Positions 63,070 through 64,000 of a stretch of 64,000 nt of DNA are shown here, in pieces. How positions within the stretch are numbered: position 1 is the stretch's first letter; each line of letters opens with the position of its first letter. Source of the DNA: Sphingobacterium phlebotomi (GTDB taxonomy: Bacteria > Bacteroidota > Bacteroidia > Sphingobacteriales > Sphingobacteriaceae); NCBI RefSeq assembly GCF_008180195.1, contig NZ_VTAV01000004.1, forward strand, positions 62,001 through 126,000, given 5' to 3'. Position numbers and translations under genes: made by a program. Below the pieces are notes generated by a model. The model saw only the letters and a list, made by a program, of their open reading frames with translations, did not search any database and was not told the origin of the DNA.

Positions 63070-64000
63070 ATGAACATCAAAATTGGATTAATGTTGGTGA
63101 CCGCAGGTTGCCTTTTTCTTACTCTTCAAAGCCAAGCACAGGAACGGGACGATCGGGCGACTATCTTAAATTTCAAGGGTATACAATACATGAGCAAAGA
63201 TTCGTTGTTCTATACAAATTTTAGATTTCGTATGCAGAACAGACTCGGCTTCAATAATGTGTTGGATAACGAAGATAATGATAAATTTGATGCTCGAATC
63301 CGTAGATTACGTTTGCGGATGGACGGCTATATCTATACGCCCAAAATCTCCTACTCCATCCAATTGGCATTTACCCGCGGTGATCAAGATTTTGACGATA
63401 GCGGCGTGCCGAATATCGTACGTGACGCCGTGGTGTTCTACAATTTCAGCGATGACTTTTACATTTCTTTCGGTCAGAATAAATTACCTGGAAATCGGCA
63501 ACGTGTCAACTCTTCTAGTCAATTGCAATTTGCCGACCGATCTTTGGTTAATAGTAATTTTACGGTAGATCGTGATTTTGGAGTTTCGTTTAACCTCAGT
63601 AAAAAAATCGGTCAAATGCCTTTCAATGCGAAAGCGGCCATCTCTACGGGAGAAGGTCGTGCAGCACTCGGTACCGACAACGGTCTTGCCTATACCGGTC
63701 GGGTAGAATTCTTACCGTTCGGAAACTTTACCAACGATGGTGATTATTCTGAAGGCGACATCGAACGTGAAGAAACACCTAAGCTATCTATCGGAGGCGG
63801 ATATAGCTATAACGACCGCACGACAAGAGAAGGCGGACAGCTTGGTAGGTATGTAAAAAATCCTTTCACCCTCAAGACCTCTTTTGCTGATGCGATTTTT
63901 AAATATAGCGGATTCGCTTATCAGGTGGAATATATGCGACGGGATGTGGACAATCCATTTAATACCGTGGATGACCAATTTAATCAGATTGACGGCCCAG
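63070..64000 (+). CDS. Phosphate-selective porin O/P-like outer-membrane protein (partial, C-terminus off the right edge)
   Basis: Reading from the ATG at 63070 gives 310 residues open to the window end. A signal peptide (MNIKIGLMLVTAGCLFLTLQSQAQ) is followed by YTNFRFRMQNRLGFNNV, ARIRRLRLRMDGYIYTPKISYSIQLAFTRGDQD and FYISFGQNKLPGNRQRVNSSSQLQFADRSLVNSNF. The last segment, a Gly-Gln-x-K-x-P strand followed by an Arg-rich loop, is typical of the OprO/OprP family. Such proteins move phosphate, polyphosphate or other anions. It is divergent from dinB and has a TAnnTTTG box. Confidence 0.8.
   Translation, partial: MNIKIGLMLVTAGCLFLTLQSQAQERDDRATILNFKGIQYMSKDSLFYTNFRFRMQNRLGFNNVLDNEDNDKFDARIRRLRLRMDGYIYTPKISYSIQLAFTRGDQDFDDSGVPNIVRDAVVFYNFSDDFYISFGQNKLPGNRQRVNSSSQLQFADRSLVNSNFTVDRDFGVSFNLSKKIGQMPFNAKAAISTGEGRAALGTDNGLAYTGRVEFLPFGNFTNDGDYSEGDIEREETPKLSIGGGYSYNDRTTREGGQLGRYVKNPFTLKTSFADAIFKYSGFAYQVEYMRRDVDNPFNTVDDQFNQIDGP

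Noticed and set aside
1..64000. CRISPR arrays, tRNA or rRNA genes
   Set aside because: No regularly spaced repeats, cloverleaf-like sequences or rRNA-like stretches were seen in the intergenic intervals.

Overview
The window looks like chromosomal DNA of a Bacteroidota bacterium, most likely from the Sphingobacteriaceae (Sphingobacterium/Olivibacter/Parapedobacter type). The support is a fused MurF-alanine racemase, the bacillithiol enzyme BshB1, a DUF4294 protein, a fimbrillin-like lipoprotein, a TPR-membrane-AraC regulator, PF05704-type capsule genes, and promoters of the Bacteroidota TTG-N19-TAnnTTTG type (clearest at 29634-29663). No rRNA or tRNA genes were seen.

Region 1 (1-10.4 kb) is mixed accessory and stress functions: a GH3-family acyl-adenylating enzyme (cut by the left edge), an MFS transporter, a WG-repeat secreted protein, a two-component NHEJ system (ku convergent with ligD, a DJ-1/PfpI protein upstream of ligD), a small lipoprotein, a secreted DinB-like protein and a baeRF-type release-factor-like protein. 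The last gene is bracketed by two copies of a roughly 70-bp intergenic element ending in a TCCCC-loop terminator hairpin.

Region 2 (10.4-30.4 kb) is conserved housekeeping: mnmE, a VOC protein, bshB1, gpx and DUF4294 on the minus strand; rsh (ppGpp), fur, purA, pabB, a TatD-like hydrolase, tcdA and a DnaQ/GIY-YIG fusion on the plus strand; then fbp, ppk1, DUF502, murF-alr, recX and an outer-membrane protein.

Region 3 (30.5-54 kb) is one minus-strand exopolysaccharide/capsule operon of 21 tightly packed genes. It holds a WecA/MraY-type initiating phosphotransferase, a sugar epimerase, a PglK/MsbA-type ABC exporter, two pyruvyltransferases, two acyltransferases, nine glycosyltransferases of GT4, GT2, GT8 and GT14 type plus a PF05704 protein, a PP-loop ATPase of unknown role, a Wzy-like polymerase, and Wza/Wzc export proteins. 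Upstream of it lie an OmpA-family protein, a fimbrillin-like lipoprotein with a small acidic partner, and two membrane-anchored regulators (TPR-AraC and 6TM-LuxR), likely a cell-surface module with its own control.

Region 4 (60.8-64 kb) holds a CpG-rich block without a recognisable gene, an excisionase-like HTH protein, dinB (DNA polymerase IV) and a phosphate-selective-porin-like protein cut by the right edge.

The most notable structural observation is that the last 67 bp of dinB (61864-61930) recur in the same orientation at 30504-30570 (about 85% identical, the outer 40 bp almost perfect). The two copies bracket the whole polysaccharide/fimbrillin region, and an excisionase-like gene lies just inside one of them. 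This is what an old genomic island integrated at the 3' end of dinB would leave behind, although no integrase is present in the window.
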